From: Euglena gracilis
Taxonomy: Eukaryota; Euglenida; Euglenophyceae; Euglenales
Length of the DNA: 64,000 nt
Direction: 5' to 3'
Assembly: GCA_039621445.1 (NCBI GenBank)
Contig: CP154955.1
Coordinates: 39,750,426 to 39,814,425, forward strand
A program made the position numbers and the translations under genes. Of this stretch, positions 9,112 through 20,283 are shown one piece after another (position 1 is the first letter of the stretch; each line of letters starts with the position of its first letter). A model generated the notes under the pieces. It did not search any database, was not told the DNA's origin, and saw nothing but the letters and a program-made list of their open reading frames with translations.

Positions 9112-10590
9112 TCTCTTCAGAGTGAGTGCGAAGCTTACCACCGGGGAAAAAGGGGGGGCAGAACCCCCCTCCCCGGCCCGGTTCCCATTTTTTTTTTCAG
9201 TCGCGAGCGACTGGATTTCTAGTTTCCGATGTTGGACCCACTGGGTAGGATTGACCCGCCCCCCCCCCCTTCCGACTGTGCCATTTCGGTTGGATAGGGC
9301 ACTCCAAGGGCTTCATTTTTGCTCTCCAGACATTTCCTTTGATGTTGCTTCATTGTCGAGATATTCTGAAAAAATCGGTGTTTTGATCCAAAGACCCTAA
9401 AATGGGCGTTTTGGGCTACAAAAGCACTCCAGAACACGGGCCAAGCATATCGGCAGCAAAGACTGCGAATGTGGGGCGATAGAGGGCCTCCAGGGGTACA
9501 TTTCGTCTGACCAACACTTCCAGAAATAATGTGCGTTCTCTCAAGGTATCTTCGAAAAATCGATTTTTTGACCGAAAATCTCACCCCGGCAAACTTTACT
9601 TTTCCCCCAACTCTTTCTGTAGCCCGAGGTGCGCCACCTTTCAGCCAATTTTGGCCATATTGGGCTGTTTTCGGGGTCAAAAATCGATGTTTCCAAAATA
9701 TCTCGGAAATCAAGCAAATTCGGAGACCTAAATTGAAACCCTATCTTATGGTATTTTTATTTCCCCGTAACTCCCCGCCAAGCCCGAGATGTGGTCGGCC
9801 CAGGGCCAAAACAGCACAGCAGGCTTCCGACTCTGCCGTTTTTGGCCATTTTGGGGTAAAAAAAAAGTGGAAAAAAAAAGCGAAACATTTTGCCCAAAAT
9901 GATATTTTTTCACCTCCCGGACCCGGAAAAACTGTTTTCCAGCCAAAAAAAAAGTGTTTTTCATCCCCCCTGGCCCCCCGTTTTTTGCATAAAACCCATG
10001 CATTTTGCGTCATTTTTGAATCAAAAAAGTAGCAAAAATAAAAAATAAAGATTCTGGGTCAAAAATGTGGGGGGAAACAGAAAAAAACTTTGCCCAAAAC
10101 CATCTTTTTGAGCCTCCTGGACCCGGGCCGGTGGGTTGCCGGCCGGGTCGGGCCGCCAGGCCCAGCGGCCGTGCCAGGCCAGGCCGCCGGGCCGTCAGAC
10201 TGGGCTGGGCCGGGACGCCTACCGGGCCAGGCCAGGCCGGACCGCCGGGCCGCTGGCCAGGCCGGTGCAGGTCGGGCCGGGCCAGGCTGTCCTGGCTGCC
10301 ACAAGCCTCAAATATCTGATGCTGCACCATCAGACACGTAAAGAGCTCAACACTACACAAAACCTGGTCTTGTGGTAGGGGCATGGTGTGTCTTGGAAAA
10401 AGTAAGTACAAGTTGGTAAGTGCTGGTGCAAAAATTGGTGGGTGCTAATTGAGAATTTGTCTCTCAGAAGGGAAAACACGGCCAGAGCAAGGATAGCGAG
10501 GAAGCAGGGGGGGTTCAGCATTCAAAATCTTGCAGTAGAGAGGGAGAATTCCAAAAAAATACAAATCAATCCCAAACAAGTATGAGAGAA
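9112..10590. repeat. Dispersed repeats R2 and GGCC-rich repeat
   Basis: 9,290-9,400 and 9,690-9,800 carry R2 words (TTTCCTTTGATxTTGCTTCAT; CCCCGTAACTCCCCGCCAAG in inverse sense). 10,115-10,310 is GGCCxGG-rich and followed by AAAGAGCTCAACACT, a diverged copy of 8,570-8,700. A- and T-rich runs fill the rest. No gene was supported. Confidence 0.45.
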
Positions 10591-10599
10591 TTTAGACAC

Positions 10600-10699
10600 C
10601 GGATGCCAAGAAATCTTCAAGGACACCAGTGCCAACGTTTCCGCATCCGATGATACTAATTTTGATTGGGGAAGCTGCACGGGCTGCTCTTCCTGGGTC
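10600..10699 (-). CDS. Exon with Rossmann glycine loop, P5C-reductase / NOXRED1-like
   Basis: On the minus strand, the acceptor TTGCTCTTTAG precedes an exon starting at 10,699. It reads DPGRAARAASPIKISIIG followed by CGNVGTGVLEDFLAS. The GxGxxG loop after a hydrophobic strand is the NAD(P)-binding fingerprint, and its distance to the exon end fits the first beta-alpha unit of P5C-reductase-type proteins. The donor is probably GTGTCT just after 10,600. The exon at 2,702-2,913 supplies the next conserved segment of the same fold, on the same strand and in the right order. If linked, the intervening intron(s) hold hAT and TA-type elements. Upstream exons on the minus strand (above 10,710) were not securely located. 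Confidence 0.5.
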
Positions 10700-10989
10700 C
10701 TAAAGAGCAAGGAGGGAATCACACATAATTTGAGAAAATTAGAATAGAAAATCTGAGGAAAGCACCCTGTTGAATGACTTGCAAGGCAACAGCCATTCAA
10801 GTTGAACAAATTCCAAGATGGCGCCTATTTCTCCCTTACAATCTGTTGCATGGATTTTGTGAGTGGCGAAAATTCAGCCTGCAGGGGTTTCCTTGACCAC
10901 CCCCAGGGGGTCCCACTGGCATGGGTGGATTTATCATGAAATCATCTCACCCAGCAAATTTTAAAACGGTCGTGTTTGAGTTTTTTTTA

Positions 10990-11420
10990 GCCTTTTTTGC
11001 AGCCTTGCCAACCAGCATCATTGTTTTTTGCCTCTTTGGACATTGTTTTGGTGGGGTGGGTCAGATGGTGCATTGATGCTCATGAACTTTTCATGACGCA
11101 GCAGGAAGCCAATGCCTGGGTGAAGGCAAGGCAGGAGCAGGTTGGAAAAGATGGGAGCCTTCGATCCATACCAGTGTCCAGCTTTCGGACATACGTAAGT
11201 GCTGTGAGCAACATTTAAAAGGCATTGGCTCCCATTTTTTATCATTGTACCATCTTCCCAAAGCCAGAGTTCAATGCTTTGATGTGGCCGCTCGTCACAC
11301 AGGAAAGGGCCAAAAAAGCACAGGAGGCCAAGGATGGGTTTTGCAGGTGGACGAGTTGCTCAAAGTTTTGAAGGCTGCAGAAGGGAAACGTTCGTGTTTA
11401 GTCCAAAGGAGGAACAAAAA
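10990..11420 (+). pseudogene. Relic of the palindrome-capped element gene (recombinase-like part)
   Basis: The frame reads LVGWVRWCIDAHELFMTQQE, then WVKARQEQVGKDGSL and SSFRTYVSAVSNI before a stop, closely matching the gene at 43,680-44,384. After a frame change it continues with FNALMWPLVTQERAKKAQEA. It then adds VDELLKVLKAAEG, a segment absent from the 43.7-kb copy. That last block looks like the start of a tyrosine-recombinase catalytic domain (position of the usual LTxEELxxLL). No palindromes, start codon or PHD finger remain here. Confidence 0.6.
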
Positions 11421-11559
11421 AAAGGATAGCCGGTGGTGCACCCCGGCCATCGTGGGGAGATCCTTCGGTGTTTGGTGGTGGAAAGTTTCAAGACAAGTTT
11501 TTGAGGGGCGCAAATCGGATCAGGCAGTCCCCCCATGGCACTTCCCCTCCCCCTATGCC

Positions 11560-11975
11560 CTGTGGTGAAGTTCACGGTTTGAAACTTCACTGGGGGTCCC
11601 GGACCACCTCCCCCCCCTCTGCCTAACCCAACGGTGAACCCCACCGGTGAAGTTCACCACCGCACTTTTTGGGCCACAATTGGCCAAAAAATGGCAAACA
11701 ATGACACATTTGGCACGTTTTCAAAAATTTCGATAAGATCGCCACTGACCATTTTTTAGGGAAAAGAGCGAAATTTCACGCAGCAAAATTTTACACCCAA
11801 CCATCAAAACCGTGAAGTTCACCGGTGGACTTCACCAGTAAACAGTGAAGTTCACCGGTGGACTCCACCAGTAAACGGTGAAGTTCACCGGTGAACTTCA
11901 CCAGTGAAGGTCACCAGCCAAGGGTGCCCCCCTACCCCCCGGTGAATGTTCACCGACGAACTTCACCGGGGGGTC
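11560..11975. repeat. GTGAAGTTCACC repeat cluster
   Basis: About a dozen copies of the near-palindrome GTGAAGTTCACCGGTG occur at both ends of the interval (11,565-11,660 and 11,810-11,970) around a T-rich core. The arrangement suggests an element with multi-copy palindromic ends. Open frames are incidental. Confidence 0.55.
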
Positions 11976-13240
11976 CACGCCTAACAACCGAAATTCTTGC
12001 CCATGGCTGGCAAAAATATTTTTTGCCCCAGCGTGTCAGAATTCTTGCCCACAGCCTTCAAGCGCATTTGCCCACAACTGGCAAAAATTTAGCACTGCGC
12101 CCCAAAAGTATTTGCACTTGTTCAGAAAAATCCCAGACCGGATGGCCAATTTGGGGGGGGGGGCAAAATTGGAATTTGGCATGGCAAATTTCCAAAAATC
12201 GAGCAGTCAATCAGGCCTGGGGTTTCTCCCAAAACCCAAACGGCCAATCTGGGGGGGGGGGTTGGAGGGGGGTGAGGGTGAGTGCAAACAAATTGGGGTG
12301 AAGTGCAAAGCCAGCAGTCCAAAAAAAAGTGGTTTTGGGGGTTGTGCTTTTTCAAAAGAAAGAAAGAAAGAAAGAAAGAAACGCCAGTGAGGGTTCTGAG
12401 AAAATTTTTGGAAATTTGTCAGGATTCTCCCATCAACCATTACATTTTTGGGGTTTTTTGGCACCTTCTGCACCGTTCTTTGAACATTTGGGGGGGGGGG
12501 CAGTGCACCTTGGGTGCCCCTCTCCGCCTACCCTCGCACAGTGTTGCAAAAAGTGCTAGCTTTAGAACTTTTTGGGACCTCGGGACCCATTACCACTGGC
12601 AACGCTCGGGGGGGGGGGGGGGGCAGCAGCCCCACGAAGCCAAAGCCGAGAGCGGGCAAACCTTGCCAGAGTGCTCGGCCAAAATCTTCACAGTGTGAGC
12701 AATGCGTGCCACATATGCACATTGAAAAACAATAGCACGATGAGCCAAGAATGACAGTGAAAGTTGTGCAGCTAGTTCACCATTCAAATGGGTTTTTGAG
12801 ATACAAATTGCCAGTGCACACGTTGCTGGGTCCTGGGGAACAAACCACAGAGGAAAAATACTTTATTCAATACACACCTCATTCAGCATCGACACTCGTC
12901 AATGATTGCCTTCACATCTTGGGGCGTCGAAAATTCCAAGTGTTATTTGGTCAAAAAAACAAAAGGCTGAAAAATTGGGGAAAAATATAACTTGTTCACT
13001 CAAGGAAAAGCTTTGTGCGACCTTTGTCGACTCCGAAAAAACGGCACGGGGAAAAACAAAAAAAACCATGTTTCCCTTTTTTCAAAAGGCACCTGTCTTT
13101 GATGATGGATTTGTCTCTGAGAAATGTGAGCATCCCCGAAAAAAGAATTTGCCATTTTCCCCCAGTTTTGCAGAATTATTAACTTCAAGAACACGCTGTA
13201 TGAACAGTGTACGTTTGTTGACAGTCATGGATAACTGCAT
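11976..13240. other. Spacer with element debris and one weak ORF
   Basis: 12,130-12,260 is a small G-run element (GGCCAATTTGGGGGGGG at one side, GGCCAATCTGGGGGGGG at the other). 12,357-12,382 is a (GAAA)n microsatellite. 12,480-12,640 holds G runs. ATG 12,751 opens a 79-codon frame (MTVKVVQLVHHSNGFLRYKL; YFIQYTPHSASTLVNDCL) that looks protein-like but has no recognised family and only weak splice borders. Confidence 0.35.
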
Positions 13241-13245
13241 ATGGG

Positions 13246-14094
<849 letters not shown>

Positions 14095-15360
14095 GAGGTT
14101 CAGCACGTCTGACAAGGCCCCTTGGACAAAAAGGGGGGGGTTCTCATTTTGCCGTGCCGGGTCGGACCCCCAGAGGGGGGGGTCCGCCGTGGCGGAGAGT
14201 CCAAGGTTCCCAAAACAAATTTGGAAACCTGGCGCGCCGTTTGCTGAAGGCCCTTACCCGGACCCCCCCCTGTCCCCCCTCAACCTAAAAGTCACAAAAA
14301 AAATTGACCCCCCCCCTAAAAATGGCCCAAAACAATTGTACTGATTTTTTTTCCAACATGTTTTCCTTCAAAAATTACCGTCCCGATCCGAAAAAATAGC
14401 CAATTGCCCCCCTAACTGACCACCATGCACCACCCCATGCAAAACCAGGTTTTGTGCAGAGCTAAGCTTTTCCATCCCCCCCCCCAATCTTGTCCCGGGT
14501 AGGCAGCCGAGTTCGGGTCCCTCCCTCCCTTGTCTGGTTGAGTTCGGAACTCGACAGGGGGTCACGCGACCTCCCCTGTACCTGACCTGTCTGATGTTGC
14601 CATGGTGCAGCAGATGTTTTGGTGACCAGGGCCACCCAATTCCGCCGGGGGGGATGGGGGGAGTTGAAAAACACTCATTTTCGGCTAGAAAACAGTTTTT
14701 GGGTCCGGGAGGCCAAAAAAAAAAATCGTTTCGGGCAATTTTTCAATTTTTCTCCAACTTTTTTTTTGGCCCCGGAAGTGACCCAAAATAACACAAAAAC
14801 ATGCTTTTGGACAAAAAAACATTTCAATTTCTTCAACTTTTTTGGCCCCAAAGTGGTCGAAAACGATCGAAAATGAAAGTCGGAAGTCTGCCGCGCTGTT
14901 TTGGGCCGTAAATGGCCAAACCTCGGGCTTGGCGGGGAGTTACAGGGAAATCAAAACACCGTCAGATAAAGCGCAGATAGATTCAATTTGAAGGCAAAGC
15001 AAGTGCAAGGCTTCAATTTGGTCTCCAGGAATTTCCTTTGATTTTGCTTCATTTCTGAGATATTTTGGAAACATCCATCCCCATGAGTTGACAGCAGGGT
15101 GCCCCAACACCCCGGGGGCGGGGGGGGGGGGATGTCCAGCCAGCTTGCTGCCTTTTCTCAGCCAGAGACCTTTTTCCAGCGCTGAACTCCCCCTGGGACG
15201 TTTTTCGACGTTTTTCAGGGACAGTCGGATGCGTTTCCATCATGCATTTTAAACTGAATTACTGTCAGAGGCTGAAACCCTAGGGCCGCAATTTTTGAGA
15301 CGATTTGGGGGGGGGATATTCAGACCCCTGGGAGCTTACTTAAGCCCTGTCCGTGTCATA
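14095..15360. repeat. Element debris and repeat R2 copy
   Basis: 14,150-14,290 and 14,470-14,670 hold G/C-run element fragments. 14,885-15,075 is a clear R2 copy (GGCTTGGCGGGGAGTTACAG, then TTGATTTTGCTTCATTTC). No gene found. Confidence 0.45.
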
Positions 15361-15367
15361 AAAAACC

Positions 15368-15427
15368 ATGGAACCTGAACCCAAGATGGACATAGCAACT
15401 GCTGGTGCACAAAACTCAAATATGGCT
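15368..15427 (+). CDS. Weak candidate first exon
   Basis: ATG in good context (AACCATGG) opens MEPEPKMDIATAGAQNSNMA and is followed at once by a consensus donor GTATGT. Only 20 codons, no acceptor partner found and no family. It is listed because the composition differs from the G/C-run DNA on both sides. Confidence 0.2.
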
Positions 15428-16290
15428 GTATGTTGAAAACCATTTTGACAAGGACAAAAAATCGCACAGGCCAAAGTCCTAACCCAGGGGCCCATGTGTA
15501 AAAAAAAAACACTTTTTTCCAAAAAGCCCTTGCCTCGCGCCTTTGTTGACTTTGGGGGGGGGGGGACCGACGGGCTTTTTCAGGGGGGATTTTCGGACCC
15601 CTGGAAGCATAAGGTAGAACCGCCAAAATCGGGACGATTTCGGGGGGGGGTTCAGGGGGGGAGCTTCCAGCCACTGCCAGAAGAGAATCAAATTTTGAGG
15701 GGGGGGGCTCAAATTTCAAAAAAAGGGGAGGTATTGCAGCACAGTGGAGGTCGGCCCGACCTAATCGACCTGGCCTCCAGAGAGCGATAAGCCATGGCCT
15801 ATGCGGGCTGGGCGCGCCGCTCGGGGGACCAGGACCCCTCGCAATAAAACGGGGTTTTGGATTTCACCGACCATTCGTTCGACTGGTCTATCGACTACCC
15901 AGAACCCCCCCCCCCCTGGCCGAGTCTATTGAGCCCATCAGGGATGTGAGCATGCCTCTTTTGGTCCATGAAAACCTGAACGGTCCGAGTGGTCAAAGCC
16001 ATGACTTTCAACGACATTGTTTAGGCTGTCAAAAATAAATCCAAATGCATCACCCTTCCTCCCCCAACGTATGACCCCCCCCCGGAACCCATCGAGCAAA
16101 AATCCAAAAATAAGACACCCCAAAATAGGATCCCCCTTGACGGCACGCCGAAGACGGTGAAAATCTTCCCTGAAACCAAAACCCCAATGTCACACACAAG
16201 AATGATGAAATTTCAAAAAAATTTCAGATTTTTGAAAGGCAAAAAATACATACCGAATGTCAGCTTACACCGATTTACATGTGGTGCATT
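15428..16290. other. Element ends and spacer
   Basis: 15,555-15,800 contains G/C runs, then GGTCGGCCCGACC and TCGACC palindromic words typical of the foldback caps. 15,900-16,160 is unique, with C runs. No gene supported. Confidence 0.35.
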
Positions 16291-16518
16291 TCACGCGAAG
16301 CTTTCTGCGCGATTTACACGTAGTCCGTTGCAGCACATAGGACCCATAATGGGGGCGAAAAGCGGGGGCCGAAGGTTACCCCATTTTGGAGGTCGAATTT
16401 TTATGCATTCCGAAAGGAAAGCATCTGGTTGCATCGGTGACGCAACTAGATGCGTTCCTTTGGTCTTCAAGTTTTCCTTCACCCAGTCAAGAAAAGCTGC
16501 TTCCGGTTTGCCAAGCAT
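16291..16518 (-). CDS. Candidate exon, unrecognised protein
   Basis: The minus strand reads MLGKPEAAFLDWVKENLKTK, then GTHLVASPMQPDAFLSECIK, with no homopolymers and balanced codon use. It lies directly 3' of the TA-type element at 16,536-16,807, which would sit in the preceding intron. It may belong to the same minus-strand gene as 17,009-17,352. Borders are not fixed: a possible donor is GTAACC about 90 bp before the frame's stop. No family recognised. Confidence 0.35.
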   Translation of the reverse strand: MLGKPEAAFLDWVKENLKTKGTHLVASPMQPDAFLSECIKIRPPKWGNLRPPLFAPIMGPMCCNGLRVNRAESFA

Positions 16519-16535
16519 TGGGCGTTGTGGTCACG

Positions 16536-16807
16536 TAACGTGACCCCCCCCCCTATTTGTCCCCCCCCCCCTAATTGGCCAGAGCCCAGGTGGCCAATTA
16601 GGGGGGGGGGGGTTACTCATTCAAGGGAAAATGCCTTTATTCGGGTGTTTTTCAGGGGTTCGCGACTATGAAGGACGGGGTCCAGGTGGCCAATTAGGGG
16701 GGGGTTAGGGGTAACCCCCCCCCCTAATTGTCCCCCCCCCCTAATTGGCCAGAAGGGGGGTCTGGGCCACCCGGAGGGCGGCCAAATAGGGGGGGGGGGT
16801 CACGTTA
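16536..16807. mobile_element. TA-flanked element, TAACGTGAC poly-C ends
   Basis: Inverted ends TAACGTGACC(n)TATTTG and CAAATAG(n)GTCACGTTA bound the element. A second pair of C-run/TAATTGGCCAGA ends is nested inside (about 16,560-16,750). The right half recurs at 23,470-23,645 with the same AAATGCCTTTATTCGGG core, so the family has at least two copies here. Confidence 0.7.
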
Positions 16808-17008
16808 CACATCCCCACATCTTCCCTGCTTCGGCACCCTTGAAGATAATTTGAGGGGGGGAGCTACACAACCTGTTGGGGGAGTGCGACACAGAACATG
16901 GCAAGAAGAGAGAAAAACAACCTTCGTTCCACTTTTCTGCACAATCAGTTTACTAGACAAGAAAACGATGAATAAGGCCTTCTCTCTTCCAGTTGTTTGG
17001 ATGCTCAC

Positions 17009-17352
17009 CCGTTCCTGCCTTTTCGAGGGTGGCATTGTTGATGACATTGGGCAAACTCATGCATCCCTCCGCCACGTATTTGAGCACCGCAAAAAAAATC
17101 CAATCCAGAAAATCCGCACGAGCTTGTGGTCTTGATGCGGCCCTCGTGGCCAAAGGGAATCACTCCTGTGATGCGACGGTACACAATCCCATACCGCAAG
17201 CGCCAACATTTCCAAAAGTCATCGCGTGAACTCTGGTTGATTTTGAAGAAAACTTTCTTTATTGGAGGTGTCTCCCCCGCAACCCCCGCAACCCGACCTG
17301 TGAAGGGGTTTCCCTTTCCAAAATTCTGCAATGCATTTGCTAATGCCTCCTT
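17009..17352 (-). CDS. Two-exon segment of an unrecognised host gene
   Basis: Exon 1 (17,352 down to 17,120) follows acceptor GGTCTAAG. It reads KEALANALQNFGKGNPFTG, then PPIKKVFFKINQSSRDDFWK and CWRLRYGIVYRRITGVIPFG, ending RIKTTS. A 64-nt GT...AG intron (17,119-17,056) leads in phase to exon 2 (17,055-17,009, LPNVINNATLEKAGT), followed by a good donor GTGAGC. The phase continuity and short intron favour a real gene. The basic, aromatic-rich sequence could suit an organellar or RNA-binding protein, but I do not recognise it. The start and the end are missing. 17,258-17,310 resembles part of an element end (CCCCGCAACCC), so some of exon 1 may be element-derived. Confidence 0.45.
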
Positions 17353-18120
17353 CTTAGACCAAAAATGGCCTCCAATGCAAGGAGTTCAGAGACGGTAGGG
17401 GGAGAAGTGGCTGGAAATGGTGGTAACACCCACGCACGGGTTAATAAATAATGTGCCGCTTTAGAGAAAAGTTCATCAGATGGAACAAAACATGCAACCT
17501 CGTTCCAGTTCCAGCTTGTTTCTCATTTCTTCCATCACTTCTTCTGAAAGATCGCCCTTTTTTTGCCTGCGATCCTTTTGACTTTCTCTTCTCCTCTTGA
17601 GACCTCATGATTTATCCAAATGTTGCCAAAGATCGCCGCACCTGTGCACAAATGACACTCACCGGTGATTTAAATTAAGGGTGTTTTCAACATGCTTTTC
17701 ATTCCATCACTTAATTCAAAGCACAAATGATTTCCTTTTTTTTAATTTCTTGCTAAATTTTCGGCTTCCTTCGCGCCTTTTTTGAGCTTTTTTCCCCAAC
17801 TTGAATGAAAAAGGGGTAAAAGGGTCACAAGGATGAAGACCAGACCACACTTTGATTTGCCCATCATTTGTTACTCAAAGCTAGGAACCTTTTCATTAAT
17901 TAGGAATTTGCCGCTCAAAATTACGCATTGGCGGATTACCATTCAAATTTCAGTGTTTTACACTCAAAATTAGGTGTTTGCCACTCAAAATTAGGAATTA
18001 ACACACCAAATTAGGAATTTGCATCTCAACATTTGGAAGTGGCTGACCAAATTAGGCATTTGCTACCCAAAATAAGCTCGCGGTTACCTGGGGATCATCC
18101 TTTTCAGTTCTTTTTTTATC
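17353..18120. other. Spacer with possible exon and AATTAGG array
   Basis: On the minus strand at about 17,497-17,600 there is a charged, helix-like open stretch (LKRRRESQKDRRQKKGDL; SEEVMEEMRNKLELER) followed by GTTGCA; it could be an exon. 17,880-18,075 is an array of CAAAATTAGGxATTTGCxxCT units, part of the dispersed AATTAGG family. 17,640-17,870 is AT-rich. Confidence 0.4.
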
Positions 18121-19014
18121 ATGGACGCCGTAAATGCATCCCGATCTGCCGAAAAGGCCAGAAGACAAAGGGAAAAAGAGGAATGGGAAAATGTCAGAAA
18201 GGTATTTCCCGTTGATGCCAAAAAGAAAACTGAAGCCGTTGACCTTCTCAAGGCGCAACCATTGGGAGTACCCCCCCCCTCATTGTCCCTCCCCTTATTG
18301 TCCCTCGGCCCCGGCCGACGGGGGGTTTTTTTGGCTCGGCCAATGAAATTCCTTTGGTACGGTCTTATTGTCCCCCCCTTATTGTCCGGTCGGGCCTCCC
18401 GGGGGGAGGTCGGTGGGACAATAAGGGGGGGGTACCAACTAATTGGGGTAACAACGTCAGGTTTGTTCATTTGAATTACCAATTTCTTCGCATTCACTCT
18501 CACCCAGGAAAACCCTTGTGGATTATACTAAGGCAGTTGAAAAGTTAATTGACAACTACCGCAGGCCCATGTCAAAATGCCGCTCTCATTGTGCAATGAA
18601 ACTACGTGAATGGTGTGTTGGGCCTTATCCATTGATAATACAATTCCTGTCTCAGGTATGGTCGAGAGGACAATTCTCTTCAAGTTGCGAAATTTCGTGG
18701 GCAAGAACGATCAGGAGCACCACCAGTCCATCCTCCTCTCAGTTCTCGCAGTCTGCAAGTGTCTATTGACCTATACATATGGGGAAATGGCATTCATGCT
18801 ATTTCGCACAGGCGTTTGAAGCGGTTGACCGCCTCAGCGAGCTCAGAACCCTGGAAAGGCAATGGCAGAAGGAACGAAAAGAGCCTGGCATTGCCCTTGG
18901 ACATGTATGTTTTTCAGAAAGATCAATAATGGTGAAACACCATTTGCACAGGCTGTGTACCATTGGTGGGTTTCTTGGGAAGAGTCACTGGAACCTCCCC
19001 TGCGGGCACAATAA
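18121..19014 (+). CDS. Five-exon gene, uncharacterised 134-residue protein
   Basis: A phase-consistent model joins exons 18,121-18,201, 18,533-18,605, 18,656-18,750, 18,812-18,904 and 18,952-19,014 (stop TAA). Introns 2-4 are 50, 61 and 47 nt; intron 1 (331 nt) holds a TA/poly-C element at 18,269-18,434. Donors are GTATTT, GTGAAT, GTCTGC (weak) and GTATGT; acceptors AAG, CAG, CAG, CAG. The protein is highly charged and helical: MDAVNASRSAEKARRQREKE at the start, AVEKLIDNYRRPMSKCRSHC, then MVERTILFKLRNFVGK, DRLSELRTLERQWQKERKEP, ending AVYHWWVSWEESL. An alternative second acceptor at 18,507 also gives an open frame but breaks phase with exon 1. AATAAA just after the stop could be a polyadenylation signal. 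No family recognised. Confidence 0.6.
18269..18434. mobile_element. TA-flanked poly-C element inside an intron
   Basis: TA-CCCCCCCCC-TCATTGTCC at 18,269 is matched by GACAATAAGGGGGGGG-TA ending 18,434. A near copy of its left half (CCGGCCGACGGGGG, then GGCCAATGAAATTCCTTTGG) is at 62,378-62,455. Being intronic, it would be removed by splicing. Confidence 0.7.
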
Positions 19015-19130
19015 TAATAAAACATACAACCTAGCCAACTTCAAAGATCCAGGGAAGGGTTGGAAGGTTAGGCAGGCATTTTTGACGATGACCATGACGA
19101 TGGAGACAGGGTAGTAGTACTTCGTTGGTG

Positions 19131-19348
19131 TACCACCCCCCCCCTAATTGACCGTGGGACCTCTCCACAGGACCCCCCTTTTGGTCAATTAGGGGGGGGG
19201 GCGTCAATTAGGGGGGGGGTACCGTCAATTAGGGGGTGCTTCAGCACAGAATCTCCCCCGGGCATTCAATTAGGGGGGGGGGGGTTGAAAAAATTTTCCC
19301 CGGGGCGTTTGGTCAATTAGGGGGGGGGTCAATTAGGGGGGGGGGGTA
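19131..19348. mobile_element. TA-flanked poly-C element (TAATTGACC subtype)
   Basis: TA-CCACCCCCCCCCC-TAATTGACCG at the left and GGTCAATTAG(n)-TA at the right. Internal GTCAATTAGGGGG copies and GGTGCTTCAGCACRGAATC are shared with 21,695-21,865 and 52,816-52,870, so at least three copies exist. Non-coding. Confidence 0.65.
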
Positions 19349-19830
19349 CTACAAGGTTGCGGCACAATTTTAAAACAGGTGTTTGAAACAGGTTGTTGTT
19401 TGTCGAGTTCCTCTCCTCAGGACACGTCATCTGTTCAGTAGGGGGCAGTTGTTGATGAGACTCAGACCACGAGGGCCCCCGCTATTTTTCTCAGCGCCTG
19501 ACTCGCCGTCTAGCCAATTTTTGCACAGCACTTGGTGTGTCACCTGAGTGAGGAGACCCATTTGGTGTGAACACCCAAGGCTTTCTCTTCTGCCTCGTTC
19601 TCACCGCGGTTACACCGCGGTTACCCCCCCCCCTTTATTTGAGCACACCCACGGGTCAAAGGAACCCCCAAATGCTCAAATAAGGGGGGGGGTCGAATAA
19701 GGGGGGGGCCAAAAATTCCTTTAGAAACAGGGCAAAAAAATTTTCGGCGCCTTCGGCGAATGAAAAAAAAAATTTCCCTGGACCCAAATGCTCAATTAAG
19801 GGGGGCGGCAGTTACCTGAACACCTCCTAT
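19349..19830. other. Spacer and TTATTTGAGC element
   Basis: 19,380-19,600 is unique, with no supported exon. 19,618-19,815 is a C-run element (GGTTACCCCCCCCC, TTATTTGAGC ... CTCAATTAAGGGGGG, GTTACC) containing GGCGCCTTCGGCG. A reversed relative is at 29,035-29,170. Confidence 0.5.
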
Positions 19831-20283
19831 TGCCACTGTGTGCCACTATTAGCCACTTTCTGCCACTATCTGCCACTATCTGCCACTATCTGCCACTATC
19901 TGCCACTATCTGCCACTATCTGCCACTATCTGCCACTATCTGCCACTATCTGCCACTATCTGCCACCATGTGCCACTATCTGCCACCATGTGCCACTATT
20001 TGCCACTTTCTGCCACTATCTGCCACTATCTGCCACTGTCTGCCACTATCTGCCACCATCTGCCAACATCTGCCACTATCTGCCAACATCTGCCACTATC
20101 CGCCACTATCTGCAACTATCTGCCACTGAGTGCCACTATTAGCCACTATCTGTCACTTTGTGCCACTATTAGCCACTATCTGCCACTATCTGCCACTATC
20201 TGCAACTATCTGCCACTATCTGACACTATCTGCCACTACTTGCCACTATCTACCACTATCTGCCACTATCTGCCACCATCTGA
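19831..20283. repeat. Decamer minisatellite TGCCACTATC
   Basis: About 45 tandem copies of TGCCACTATC, with variants TGCCACCATG, TGCCAACATC, AGCCACTATC and TGCAACTATC clustered in the second half. The frame of about 100 residues repeating CHYLPLSATI is an artefact. The most uniform block, 19,870-19,970, suggests recent expansion there. Confidence 0.97.
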
